Source: Zygaena filipendulae
Lineage: Eukaryota > Arthropoda > Insecta > Lepidoptera > Zygaenidae
Reading direction: 5' to 3'
Length of the DNA stretch: 64,000 nucleotides
Assembly: GCA_907165275.2 (NCBI GenBank)
Contig: OU015652.1
Location: 2,123,001 to 2,187,000, forward strand
The notes beneath the pieces are model-generated. The model worked only from the letters and a program-made list of their open reading frames with translations. It did not search any database and was not told where the DNA came from. This document shows positions 10,733 through 21,154 of this stretch, piece after piece. The first letter of the stretch is position 1; each line of letters starts with the position of its first letter. Position numbers and translations under genes: made by a program.

Positions 10733-11943
10733 GAAACAGAGCCGTATTTACAAAAAAAATATAAGTATAGTAGTTATCTGCTAGGTAGGTACTCAAAGTA
10801 CCAGCTATGCTTAGTTTGGTGCCAGATGGCGCCTGGCGATGAGAAAATACTTAACATTCGGTTATAAGTTAAAAATCCAAAAAATAACAGAGCCAATACT
10901 GTCCAGCGACTGTGATATTAGACTCTTATTTCAAAATCACTCAAAAAAAATACAACTGGTAGTAGGTACACGATTCCACACTGTACTTATAGAAATACAA
11001 ATGTTTGTGGTTCTATAAATCAACGCCACAAAAGCATATCGGTACAAAAGCAATACCCGCGGGTGGTATCGACGTAAAAACTGCATAGGGTGGGTTATCT
11101 GTCACATAAGCTTGGTTTGTAATTGTTTTAACCATGTTACATGTACATACACCCGACCATTTTAGCAATATAGATTTGCTAAAAGAAAAAAGGTAAAAAA
11201 GTAAAACCAACCGTCGACAACTTTTGATTGAAAAAACAAGCGTTTCAAACTGTGTACTTTGGCTATTTCGTAGGTATATCAATGCCACCGACTGTTTAAA
11301 CTAGTTATTTACAACATTAAAAGACACGTGACAAAATATATAGGTAATTTAAATCAAAATTCATTAATAAATAAAAAAGAAAATCTCATTAAATAAGAAA
11401 CCAAATTCGGTGACACTCGAATAGAGCCACTTGATCTTTGTTGTCAAGTCAAAAATAGATACCTTAAATACTACTTGTAAGTAGCTCAATTTAGCAAAAT
11501 TCGGAAATAGGTGCTCTTAATTCTATTTCAACTTAGATAGCTAAAGCTGTATTTACACACAATGCGAATTGTATAATTAAACAAAGACAAAACGTATAAA
11601 ACAAAGGCGTCGATGTACTTAAAACAACACGAATTCTGTCGTAAAACATAACGAAGTCGTGTATAGAAAGCAAGCACGGAAGTGTCGCAGACTTTGAAGT
11701 GCAAACGGAACTACGCCCTCTAGCGGTGGTTTGTTTTAATGCAATTGTCATGCAAATTTCGGGGGAATTAATTTCGCCCGTTTAGTGACAGAGTTTTGCG
11801 AGTTGCACGATCTTTATTACCGGCCGTATAACAGCAATTAAATTAAAATGGAAATACTTTTTAATGTATTTCGTAAGTTTAATCTCAGCATTAGAATATT
11901 GTTAGACTTTTCCGAAGGATATAAGCAAGTACTTACCTACCTT
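10733..11943. other. Low-copy DNA, no gene seen
   Basis: Two minus-strand frames (11013-11288 and 11533-11751) encode hydrophobic-rich translations with no recognisable family. No repeat termini were recognised. Confidence 0.35.
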
Positions 11944-12219
11944 GAATAAAATATTGATTAGTAAAAAATATTGGATACGCATTTTTTTCCCTTTTTTACG
12001 TAATCAAAAAATAACGGTGATGATAAACTGAGTTGAAATTCCGTGTGACGTCACACCAACGTACACTTTATACTTAGTTGTGACGTCGTGACCTCCCACT
12101 CCTCTTATCTAAGTATTGTTTTCTATAATTCGAAAAAGCAAAAAAGTACGTGTCTATTATTTATTTACATCTATCTACGGACTAAATACATATATTTATA
12201 CCTTGTCATCATGCCCATT
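11944..12219 (+). mobile_element. AATGGGCATGATGAC-type MITE, copy 2 (left end lost)
   Basis: The right terminus GTCATCATGCCCATT is intact (ends 12219). The body has the subterminal GGATACGCATTTTTTTC, the CRE palindrome and the AAGTACGTGTCTATT block in the family order. The left terminus is missing; sequence similarity starts near 11944. Confidence 0.82.
12043..12056. promoter_or_regulatory. CRE-like palindrome inside a MITE
   Basis: GTGTGACGTCACAC again, identical to the site in the copy at 7468. A degenerate second half (GTGACGTCGTGACC) lies near 12078. Confidence 0.5.
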
Positions 12220-12896
12220 ATACCTAAAATGGAATGGAAAAAAAATTAAACATTGGTCTAAGCTTATTTAAACAAAAAATATATATATGCCACAGGGCAA
12301 TGCAGTCTGTCTATATGAAGTGTATTCAGAATATTGAATATAATATACAATGTAACATATGTAATATTGTATAATGTAATATGTATATATAGTATAAACA
12401 TAATGTAATATAGCATAGCATATTATACTAGATTGCATTTTAGTAAACCAAAGCAAATGATGGAAGCAAAGTTTTTCAAACCGTCACATTAATTTGCTCC
12501 ATGTGTACTTGCCGAGTAAAGTACAAATTCACATTCTCCTAAATCGAATGTAGGGTGACCATGCCGCCGTCAGGTGTTGCCAACAGCTCTCCCACACCGT
12601 ATTGCTGTTTATTGCCGTAATATTTCAGCGCACCCTGAAAAAGACGGGCCCCCGGCTGATTTGCATTTGACAACGACCTGTACGCAATAACCGAAGGAAC
12701 CCCAATTTTAGGACGACCGGGACATAGCAAATATCGTCACTAAATATTCGATGGAATACTTTTTTTAGACAAATCCAAAAATGTCTATCTATATTGATAA
12801 TTATCTTATCTATATTGACTAAAGAGGAAAACTATTTAAAACAAAACTTCTTAAGTCAGAGATTTCTGATAAACTAAAATTGTTAAAACATACATA
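12220..12896. other. Low-copy DNA with one GC-richer minus-strand frame
   Basis: At 12539-12730 (-) a 63-codon ATG-started frame of about even base composition stands out from its AT-rich neighbours. Its translation (GRPKIGVPSVIAYRSLSN near the start) is not recognised. It may be an old dispersed repeat rather than a gene. An AT-dinucleotide-rich tract occupies 12280-12430. Confidence 0.25.
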
Positions 12897-12941
12897 CAAT
12901 CGAATGCATAACCTCCTCCTTTTTGGAAGTCGGTTAAAAAG
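12897..12941 (-). repeat. AACCGACTTCC repeat end
   Basis: ATAACCTCCTCCTTTTTGGA followed by AGTCGGTTAAAAA is the inverse of the block at 29909, 31178 and 34505. It is a short end fragment of a dispersed lepidopteran repeat whose class I could not determine. Confidence 0.7.
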
Positions 12942-13258
12942 AAAGCGATCAATAACTTCCTGTACAGTAGGATGTAAGTTAAGTGCTCATCAGACGACAT
13001 TGTTCGAGTTCAATTTGCCCTAAACGGTGGCCGGTGAGTGAGTGAGTGACCACCCGCGGCTTTCAATTGACCACTTGAACTCTCGTTTACTGATCAGCCA
13101 TTGTGCCGCCATGTTACATCACGTAATATTGTGTCCCATAAATAATATTGTAATTGCATGGTAATCACTTTACAAATGGCCGATACTTCATATTTTTGAA
13201 AAGAATTAAAAAAAAAAACTATCAAACATGTCGTTCACTTCTTATGTTTATGGCTTCT

Positions 13259-13454
13259 ACTAGCTGTTCCCCGGGGTTTCACCCGCAGAAATTTCGGAGA
13301 TCCCGCAGGAATTCCGGGATAAAAAGTACCTTATGTCCTTTTCTGTACCTCTGACAACGTGTATGCAAAATTTCATGATGATCAGGCGTGAAGGCGTAAC
13401 AGACAGACAGACACATAGACAGAGTTACTTTCGTATTTATAATATTAGTAAGGA
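13259..13454 (-). mobile_element. Helitron-like element, complete
   Basis: On the minus strand it begins TCCTTACTAATATTATAAAT, carries ACTCTGTCTATGTGTCTGTC and the GCATACACGTTGTCAGAGG block, and ends with the hairpin module and CAGCTAG next to T. Length is about 195 bp, the same as the copy at 32980. Confidence 0.9.
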
Positions 13455-14544
13455 TTGTTAGTTGTAATTTATTCTGTTAATAACGAACTTTTTTAACAAG
13501 TGCATTTATAAACTTCCACCAGAATTATTTGTAGTACTACTTATTGCACTTAACCATAGTTGGTTACTTACGTACAATAATATGATTCTTGGAATACTTA
13601 CAAGTACGTCTTACATGTATCTATGTATTTGATTAGATCTAGACAACTTCTTAATATGATTATTTCTTTTTTGCAGGTAAATTACTGCGCAATTTGGCTG
13701 AAAATTCATAATTTATTGGTAAGCGAAAATACATGTTTACCTACGTATACATTATAGGTACCTACAGACCGTAGGTACTTGGTTTTACATAAGTAAATTC
13801 ATTAAACTTTTGTCTTCAAAATGTACTGTATGTTACAAGCTTAGTTAAGGCAGGATTTACTTAAAATATTTAAACATTATGTAATATTCTTTATATGACA
13901 TAAATGCGAACGGAAATCCCGCCAACCCCGGTATAGAAATTCCTAATGATTTATCCCGGTAAACGCACAAATTTTAATAAGAACGGAGCGAGAAGATCTG
14001 CCATTGCAGGATGCAGCTTGTTGCCATTTGCACCCTTCCCTTTGTTTGGATAAGTTACTAAAACGCACCCCTACTAATGAAAACCTTGGGGAAAATTTTC
14101 GTGAAAACTCAAAATAATAGAGGGTGTGTTGCCGACCGTACACCTATAAAATAAACATAGGGTGCTCTAATTGTCTAAATATTACCTACTGAATTTAAAT
14201 TTACAATTCGTTTTCTGCCTTAGGCTTTTTTATTTTGTTTATAAAACAGTAAGTACTATGTAAATAATAAAAATATTTTGTTGTTAAATTTTCGTACTTG
14301 CAAAATACCAATGAAAAAAACTTTATAAAAAGAACGTATATGACTACAAACCTAACAATCACTTGAACTTCTTTTCGTAGCTACAGGTTAATTTCAGGAT
14401 CTCTTGGGAACTCGCATTTAAATTATTCGTAAAACTATACTAGACAGAGTGATCTAAAAATGTGTTTCATATTTGAAAATCATATTCTCATAGTAGTTTA
14501 CATCCTAAATTATATTATCAAATAACCTACAACATTATACATAT
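13455..14544. other. Low-copy DNA with a candidate splice cassette
   Basis: Apart from the splice-like structure at 13640-13724 there is only AT-rich DNA and a GC-richer patch near 13910-14150 without a recognisable product. Confidence 0.4.
13640..13724 (+). other. Candidate recursive splice site or 42-nt microexon
   Basis: TTATTTCTTTTTTGCAG ends at 13676 and is fused directly to GTAAAT, so the same junction reads as a 3' splice site and as a 5' splice site. A second donor, G|GTAAGC, follows at 13719. The 42 nt between (13677-13718) form 14 open codons (GTA to TTG). A plausible branch-point (CTTAAT, near 13649) is upstream. This is the layout of recursive-splicing ratchet points with an RS-exon, or of a microexon. 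It is pattern-based only, and no transcript is known to me. Confidence 0.35.
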
Positions 14545-14716
14545 ACGCTGATAATAAGCAATAACATGTTAACCCACAAAATTATGTTTTTGATACAGAA
14601 CACTATAATGGCTTTATTACATTGTTCAAATACCAACAAAATGGTGAACATAAAAAAATGTTGTCAGAAAATGACGCTATAATTTTAAAACACTGTTTAC
14701 TCAAAATTTCTCCAGT
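14545..14716 (-). mobile_element. TTGGACATAGATAAGC-type MITE, copy 3 (truncated)
   Basis: Begins near GCTGATAATAAGCAATAACA with GTTAACCCACAAAATTA, in the same order as the copy at 5330, and stops inside the family at AAATTTCTCCAG. The distal inverted terminus is missing. Confidence 0.8.
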
Positions 14717-14776
14717 TATTACAAATATCAGCAAATTTATCTCTATCCACATCAAATTTATTTTAAATCTGTCCAA

Positions 14777-14812
14777 GAATCAAGTAGATCTGTGTGTTGT
14801 GATGTGGATGTG
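14777..14812 (+). repeat. SINE 3' tail fragment
   Basis: ATCAAGTAGATCTGTGTGTT followed by GTGATGTGGAT is identical to the end of the intact SINE at 53393-53670. Only the tail is present, as expected for a 5'-truncated copy; no poly(A) remains. Confidence 0.7.
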
Positions 14813-14825
14813 TATTGTATTGTAA

Positions 14826-15690
14826 TTGACAGATAGCCCTTATATTTTATATACATAAGAGAAAAATATAACCGAGATACTGGAATATTTACATAATATA
14901 TTTTTGTCCCAACCTGTGCAAAAGGGTATTTCCGTAGCACAAAACAGATATAAATTCAAAAGTCTTCATTGGCTCAAATTGGCCAACACTCAAACTTATG
15001 CAGATTGCAGGCAGATGTCGCCCCCGCGCAGCATCACCCTTCGCGCTCCGATTATCGCATGCAGATTTAGTTGGTAACCCTCCACTGTTTAGTCTGTAAC
15101 TCATTTAGAACCTAAAACGAATTTGAAATTTTTGACATTTTTATTTTATTTTTCTATCAAAAAATCAATCGTTTTATGCAAAATGTTCGCTTCCCCTGAG
15201 CGTCTTCAAAGTTAATTTGAAACTTTTATAAGCTTCTTCGTTTGTCTATTCTAGAGTTGTCACCATAAAGCACCTTTACTTAACTTCGGCGTACTTTTGC
15301 GCAGTGTAAGGATCTACATCCACTATTTGGGACGGTAAAAAGCATAGCATGCATGACACGGAACAGGCTTGGTCACTTGTAAAGATACTCACACAATTTT
15401 GTCACAAAAAATCATTAACTGATCTTGTAAGTATTTTACTAATTTTTTGCTGTAATTACCTTTTCATTACTCATACTCGGAAAGTAGGTCTGAAGTTGCC
15501 TGAGAAGCGGGTTGAAAGTAACCCTTTTCAGCCCTAGGGAGAATCGCTTTCAACTGACAACTGTCAAATTATTAAAAAAACTAGGTCTATTTTCACATTT
15601 CTATTGAACCATGTTTCAACTTTCTATACAGCCAGCGCGATGTAAAATTGAAATAACGTAAAGTTTAAGTAGGTATTAATTAAAATAAAA
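14826..15690. other. Low-copy DNA, no gene seen
   Basis: A GC-richer patch at 15010-15060 gives a 71-codon minus-strand frame with no recognisable product. Nothing else is supportable. Confidence 0.4.
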
Positions 15691-15908
15691 TTCACTCACT
15701 TTTTCTTAAGCTAATTCCTATTTATATTTTTTTATTTTCTTTAATTAATACTTAATAATTAAAGAAAATATTTTTTTTAGGTCGCCACAATGTAAATAAA
15801 AAATACTGGCTGAATAGCTAGCCGGCCAAAGAAAAAGAAATAGGTGGGAAAGTGTCAAGCGACTATCCGATCTTCACTCATTTTTTCTTTAGCTAATTCC
15901 TATTTTTA
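15691..15908 (+). repeat. Direct repeat pair with an internal inverted repeat
   Basis: A block of about 36 bp beginning TTCACTCACTTTTTCTTA and containing AGCTAATTCCTATTT occurs at about 15691 and again at 15873, 182 bp apart. Between them ATTTTCTTTAATTA (15734) pairs with TAATTAAAGAAAAT (15756). It is probably a decayed or rearranged transposon end; class unknown. Confidence 0.55.
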
Positions 15909-15963
15909 TTTTGACTTTCCTTGCATTCGTAATGAAAAGCACAGTGTTACCCTCGGGAGAAAG

Positions 15964-16038
15964 ACTTATTTAGTCCCTCGATCTATTGGCGCCCTCGCTA
16001 CGCTTGGGCGCCAAACCCCGTCTCGGGACTAAATAAGT
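15964..16038. repeat. Two-tier hairpin with perfect stems
   Basis: The outer stem ACTTATTTAGTCCC (15964-15977) pairs perfectly with GGGACTAAATAAGT (16025-16038). The inner stem TTGGCGCCC (15986-15994) pairs perfectly with GGGCGCCAA (16006-16014). The flanks (CTCGGGAGAAAG on the left, CTTTCACCCCTAG on the right) also tend to pair. It looks like a compact fold-back element; family unknown. Confidence 0.7.
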
Positions 16039-16092
16039 AACTTTCACCCCTAGGATAACAATGTACTATTATATTCTAAATGCAATTAGTAG

Positions 16093-16140
16093 AAAAACTT
16101 TTAAAAACTATAATTATAATTATAGTTTTTAAAAGTTTTT
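16093..16140. repeat. Perfect 48-bp AT-rich palindrome
   Basis: AAAAACTTTTAAAAACTATA followed by ATTA and then the exact inverse: 24-bp arms without a spacer. Degenerate pairing continues outward (TGCAA on the left, TTGCA on the right). It lies just downstream of the two-tier hairpin and may be part of the same fold-back element. Confidence 0.8.
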
Positions 16141-16167
16141 ATTTAACTTGCAATGTATGTATGTAAC

Positions 16168-16370
16168 TATGTTTGTACGGGTGGAATCTTGCATCTCTAT
16201 TTTGAAGCAGATATATATCTTCAACCGATTGCGCTGAAATTTTATATACAAGTTTAGTTTGAATGACAATTATATTATGAGTGGAGTTTGAATGACAATT
16301 ATATGAGGTATTTATATGAGTGGCGTTAGTTTGAACTTTATAAGGGCCTTAATGACGTGCGTGCGATTCC
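16168..16370 (+). repeat. Degenerate interspersed repeat with a 20-bp duplication
   Basis: Contains phrases usual in lepidopteran repeats (TGGAATCTTGCATCTCTATT, then CTTCAACCGATTGCGCTGAA). A 20-bp direct duplication, AGTTTGAATGACAATTATAT, occurs at 16256-16275 and 16285-16304. Termini were not identified and the class is unknown. Confidence 0.5.
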
Positions 16371-17171
16371 ACCGGCACCGCTACGGGCTTGTGAACACGT
16401 ACCTTAAGGAGACACATTTCCTTTGTTTCGTAAACATTAACAGCCTATATAAATAAACAGTAATATATTAAGTGTAACATAAAAGTGAAATCTCCAGCGT
16501 AATGCTCCAGCTGAACATTCACACAATCTTTGTTTACAACAGTAAAGTCCCAACTTACAAATGTCACGTATCTCCCATAATGAACGGTTGTAAACCAAAC
16601 TTTATTATCCGGAAGCAAGTTATGAATAAGTAAGGGATGATACTAAACGCCCAACTTGCGCACGTAGGTGGAGGTGAGTTTACTCAGAGCTCATCATTTA
16701 TTTAGGAGTGCGTAAAAGTATCTTACACCGTAATTTGGGTAATTATTTGGCATAGGGTATAACGCTATTCAAATATTGAAGGTGCAAGCCCCGTCCCTTT
16801 GAAGTTACGAGCAAACTTAAACCGACGTTATATTATCTATTAAATGTGTATATATACGTATAATATATATCGCTGTATGTGTGTTCTAAATGCGTTAACA
16901 TGTTTGTTTGAAAATTGTGTAATCACGTGTGTTTTGTAGGTATGAAGAAAATGGATACTAAATACAAATAATTTACCTTACAAAGTTACTTTTAACTTTT
17001 TATTAGAAACTTCGTTATTTTGTTAAAATGTATAATATATTTTTTAAACACAATTCTTTAAGCAGAGTCGCATTTTTTAAACCCATTCATTGCCTGTAGA
17101 ACTTTTAGTCCGAAACTATAAAAAAAAATTGTAAATAAATAAATGTCTTTTCGAAAAAATCGCAATTTACA
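16371..17171. other. Low-copy DNA, no gene seen
   Basis: AT-rich sequence with short TATA/ATAT runs around 16845-16875. No feature is supportable. Confidence 0.4.
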
Positions 17172-17290
17172 TATTTATTTTATTTATTTATTTATTCTTT
17201 ATTGCACAGTGTGTACAAATGGCGAACTTAATGCCTTGCAGCATTCTCTACCAGTTAACCATTGGGTAGACAGATACCTTCAACGATACC
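17172..17290 (-). repeat. Retroelement-like 3' tail, copy 1
   Basis: The inverse of the tails at 48033 and 59949: TTATTTATTTATTTATTC at the outer end (the A-rich tail), then GTACAAATGGCGAACTTAAT, then CTCTACCAGTTAACC. It is the 3' end of a dispersed retroelement, probably a LINE or a SINE sharing a LINE tail; the 5' part is absent. Confidence 0.7.
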
Positions 17291-18071
17291 TTCAAGTACT
17301 TGCTGCTCTATATTCTATAGTCACTTTCCAAATAACCTCGGTATATAAATACAATATTAATATTCATTCTACATCGTAATCAGTAATTTTCCATCGGTCG
17401 GGTTCGTCAAGTCAATTTCCAAAAACCAAACAACCACCAATAAATGCGAATAGAATCCAACGTTTGGGAGGCTTCAAACGAAATCTCTAATTTCCATTTC
17501 AGTGAAACGGCGTGTGCCACTTCAAACACTCTTTAGTGCTTGTACCCAATATTGGCAACAAAATAAACATACACTCAACCCTTCAGCGCGCACGGGGCAC
17601 AAAAAGACCCGGGCGATTTCACGGCCGGACGCGTATTTGATTTTAATAGCGATTGCATGAAAACATTGAATGGAAAAGGCACGACGCGCGACGCGATGAT
17701 TAAATTTTCAGAAATTTAAATAGGTAAAGTAGGTTATTTCTAGCTATTGTTGTAGTAGTATTGTAAGTATTTTGTTCATAAATTAACCCAATCAGCATCA
17801 TAATATCCTGTGCTTTATTCGCATACGTTTAACGGATCTTAAACATATCAATGTTGTTTATTAATACGCAAATATTGTAAATCAAGTATCCTAAGTATCT
17901 TCTACGAGGAAAAAATTACTTCAAATCTAAAATCTACAAAACTAAATAATTATTTTTAAGTCGATGAACAAAACCATACATAACATACAAAATATTGAGT
18001 TATTACTCATTTTATATTCATGAGAAAACGCTTAAAATGTTTCATACTTCCCTCATAATATAGTAAATTTT
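17291..18071. other. Low-copy DNA, no gene seen
   Basis: There is a CG-richer patch at 17580-17700 with GACGCGCGACGCGATGAT. No repeat or gene was recognised. Confidence 0.4.
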
Positions 18072-18219
18072 CTTACCTTTCCTTGCAGAGTCCCTTTACG
18101 TGGAAAATAATCGCCACTTGACACAAGAGCCTGAACAAACTGAAGCTATCGCACGCGAAAATTGGGCCTATTGTGCCCATTGTTCGCGATCGGATCCTCG
18201 GTACCCTATTAGCATTTAA
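18072..18219. other. Exon-like island readable on either strand
   Basis: Plus-strand reading: a pyrimidine-rich acceptor CTTACCTTTCCTTGCAG ends at 18088, followed by 42 open codons in one frame (18091-18216) closed by TAA. Minus-strand reading: GAACAATGG, a good insect start context with ATG at 18180-18178, opens 34 codons plus two bases that end exactly at a donor, GGAAAG|GTAAGA (18077/18076). Local base composition is higher in GC than the flanks. Neither translation is recognised; both may be chance. Confidence 0.25.
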
Positions 18220-18410
18220 GGGTTATGACCCTTTTGTAGGCCTTAACTTAATCGGTTTGTGGTTGAGGTCCAGATGAATTAGAACGATGCTCTTTCAGAG
18301 CATAAATAACAAATGATAAATGATAGTTTTTGCGATTGCCGAGATTGTCAATAATTTTCAAATGAAATTTTGAAGCTAGTAACCCAGATTAAATGAATAA
18401 ATATAGTTAA

Positions 18411-18799
18411 TCTATACATATAAATAAAATTAAAGTGTCTGTTTGAAAACAGCTTTTCACTAAATACATAATATGAAAGTATATAGGTACGCTATTGACA
18501 TAAAACAATCAATTTTTTAATTTTTCTCTGTCTGTCTGTCTGTTACGCTTTCACGCCTTAACGGCTCAACCGATCAACACGAAGTTTTGCATACACAATT
18601 TCAGGGGTACAGAAACGGACATAGGGTACTTATTATTCCGGAATTCCCGCGGAAACGCCGAAATTAACGAGGGTGAAACTGTATTAAATTTTGAATACTA
18701 CACGTTGTCAGTGGTACAGTAAATTATAAAGTATTTTTATCCCGGAACTCCCGCGGGATCTCCGAAATTAACGCGGGTGAAACCGCCGAGAACGGCTAG
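18411..18799 (+). mobile_element. Helitron-like element with two 3' modules
   Basis: The 5' end TCTATACATATAAATAAAAT matches the copy at 19182 (inverted). The body then changes to the GCTTTCACGCCTTAACGG type. A first 3' module (CCCGCGGAAACGCCGAAATT) at about 18640-18690 lacks its CTAG. A second (CCCGCGGGATCTCCGAAATT) at 18738-18799 ends CGGCTAG before T. The element is therefore a mosaic of two related copies. Confidence 0.8.
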
Positions 18800-19181
18800 T
18801 AGATAATAATATAAAAAAACAATCTTTCTTCATTAACTTGTACCGAAACCTTCATAATTTTGTATACGATAATGTAAACGTAACTTGAAAAACTTTCGTG
18901 ACTCGTGAGACAATGCCAAGTATGCGCATGATATTGAAGTTACGTTGAATGCTTATTATACTATCGTGTCGCAAGAAACAGGGCATTGTGTGCTCACCCA
19001 CTGCCCTTTTGTTCAAAAACCTTCTCGTTACATTGACGGCACCACAAGTGTTAAATTTATAGAATTTATTTGCTAAGTAGGTATGGCTATGGTGCGTGGT
19101 CTTTTATGGTAATTGGTGTTTTCTCATTTGCCATATCTCACGGCCTTCTAATCGCGCTATGGAGTTAAACTTTATTTAAAA

Positions 19182-19479
19182 CTAACTGTGCCCCGCGGTT
19201 TCACCCGCGAAAGTTTCGGAATTCCCGCGGGAAATATTTTTTTTTTCTAAAATAAAAGTAGCCTAAGTTACTCCTCGTAACATCAGCTATCTGTCAGTGA
19301 AAGTTCCGTAAAAATCTGTTTATCGATTAGCTGGAACAAACAGACGAACAGAGAATAATTTAAAAATTGATTTTTTTATGTAAGTACCTACCGTATATAC
19401 TTTCATAATTATGCATTTAGTGAAAAGCTGTTGATTTGAAATTACAAACAGACACTTTAATTTTATTTATGTGTATAGA
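19182..19479 (-). mobile_element. Helitron-like element, complete
   Basis: On the minus strand it runs from TCTATACACATAAATAAAAT through AGCTTTTCACTAAATGCAT and the GTATATACGGTAGG block to the hairpin module and CACAGTTAG (CTAG with one change). About 298 bp, longer than the 195-213 bp type, and the best preserved member of its subfamily here. Confidence 0.9.
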
Positions 19480-21114
19480 CTAAGGCCCGTATTAATAAAC
19501 TTCACCTACTAAGGACTTCAATATATTTTTTAACGCAATGAGCAAGATAGACAATATCTTGAGATGGGACCCCAATACTTAGTAACTATTAATTACTCTG
19601 AGCTGGTACATGAACTCAATAGACCTACACTTTTTTGACAAAGCTGGCACCTATGTAAGCATATTGTAAAAAAAAAAAATTGTGTCACAAATTGCCTGTC
19701 CAATTTTAAATTCAGAAACACAAAATCTGTACCCTAAACAACTGACTACTGCACTACACAATTTTATTTATGGCAAATTAAAACATGGCATTCCATGGGG
19801 GTACGCTGGTATAGGTTGACTTCAACGCGACATCCCTACACCCTACATCATTGGCCCCTAACAATAAATCTGGCATCAGGTGTGTTTGTCCTACGACATA
19901 GAAGACAATGTATTTTCCTGTACTCAATACTGTTTTTCGTTTATTTCTTACCTTATAAACGCGCGCTGACTTGTTATCGAGTTAATAGTTGTTGACATTT
20001 GATTTTATCTGTGGAAGGAGTTGTTTTTTTACTCAGCTTTTTTTTTCTCGTTTTATGGACTCTTTTATTTTCAATAGCCAGCGTTAATTTTAGTTTTTTT
20101 TAACGTCGTTGGTTTGAAAATAGGCCATGTAGATTTCAAATTCTTTCTCGAAGCCTTTGACTGAAGATGTTCGAGACATCGGCTCGACAAAACAAATATA
20201 TTATGATCTTTGTTCGAATGCAAATAAAAATAAATTAACTAGAGAGGACATGTAGGCGGGGCAGGTGCGCTACTGCTGCGAAGGAAGTTAGAGCAAATGC
20301 CCTAACTTGGCCAAAACTGCCTTTGCTGCCATCCCAAGTACCTATATTTACCACAATATTCCCAAAACTGAGAATTTTGTAAACAGTGACTAGGTAAAAA
20401 CATAACCATAAAGCGTTTAATACCTACATTTATTTACGTTAGGTCTATATTTTATTGCGTGATTCCTAAATCGAATATCATCCGGCGACACACTAAGTTT
20501 ATGTCCCTTCTATCTGTTTGCTGTTCTTTGCCTACAATATCTAGTAATCAACCAAAATATACATACTTAAAGAAGTTGAGCTGTCTAAACATAATTAGTT
20601 AATCACAAAATCGCTATTTTTCTGATTGAAACTGAAATATTAATGCAACAAAAGTTACATAGTTGTCCTGCAGAGCCTACCGAGATCCAATGACGGGCTT
20701 GAGCGGGTGCTCAAGCCCTACAACGTATTTGTGGCTCGCTGTCCTTGATGGCGAAATAATATAAAATGCAAAAAATTTATATATCTACCGTTTTATTATG
20801 TAGGATCACTATATGCATTAATACGGAATGTTATTACATGTTTTTAACTGTCGAGCTTTGTCGTCTGGCCAGCTACCAACCGACAAGAGAATACAATTAT
20901 ATCGGACGCTGACTTGCAAGTTGGCAACGCTGCATCCTCATCCCGACTTCGCTGGCAAAAAACAACGGCTAAATTTCTTGCTAGTTACGCAATTTTATAA
21001 TGTAAAATTGAGAAAAAAATCGCTTTAAAGTACTATATGTTTAGTATACAAAGTTGTGTAGCTTCTATCATGTTATGTAATCTGATTTTAAACAGATTTA
21101 ATTTTATTTTATTT
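19480..21114. other. Low-copy DNA, no gene seen
   Basis: Contains a perfect 10-bp stem hairpin, GGGCTTGAGC (20695-20704) with GCTCAAGCCC (20709-20718) around a 4-base loop. Small frames at 19795-19995 and 20828-21028 are not recognised. Confidence 0.4.
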
Positions 21115-21154
21115 TATGTATTTATGTATGTATTTATGTATGTATTTATGTATG
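21115..21154 (+). repeat. 12-bp tandem repeat
   Basis: About 3.3 copies of TGTATTTATGTA, preceded by a TTTTA-rich run. Confidence 0.9.
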
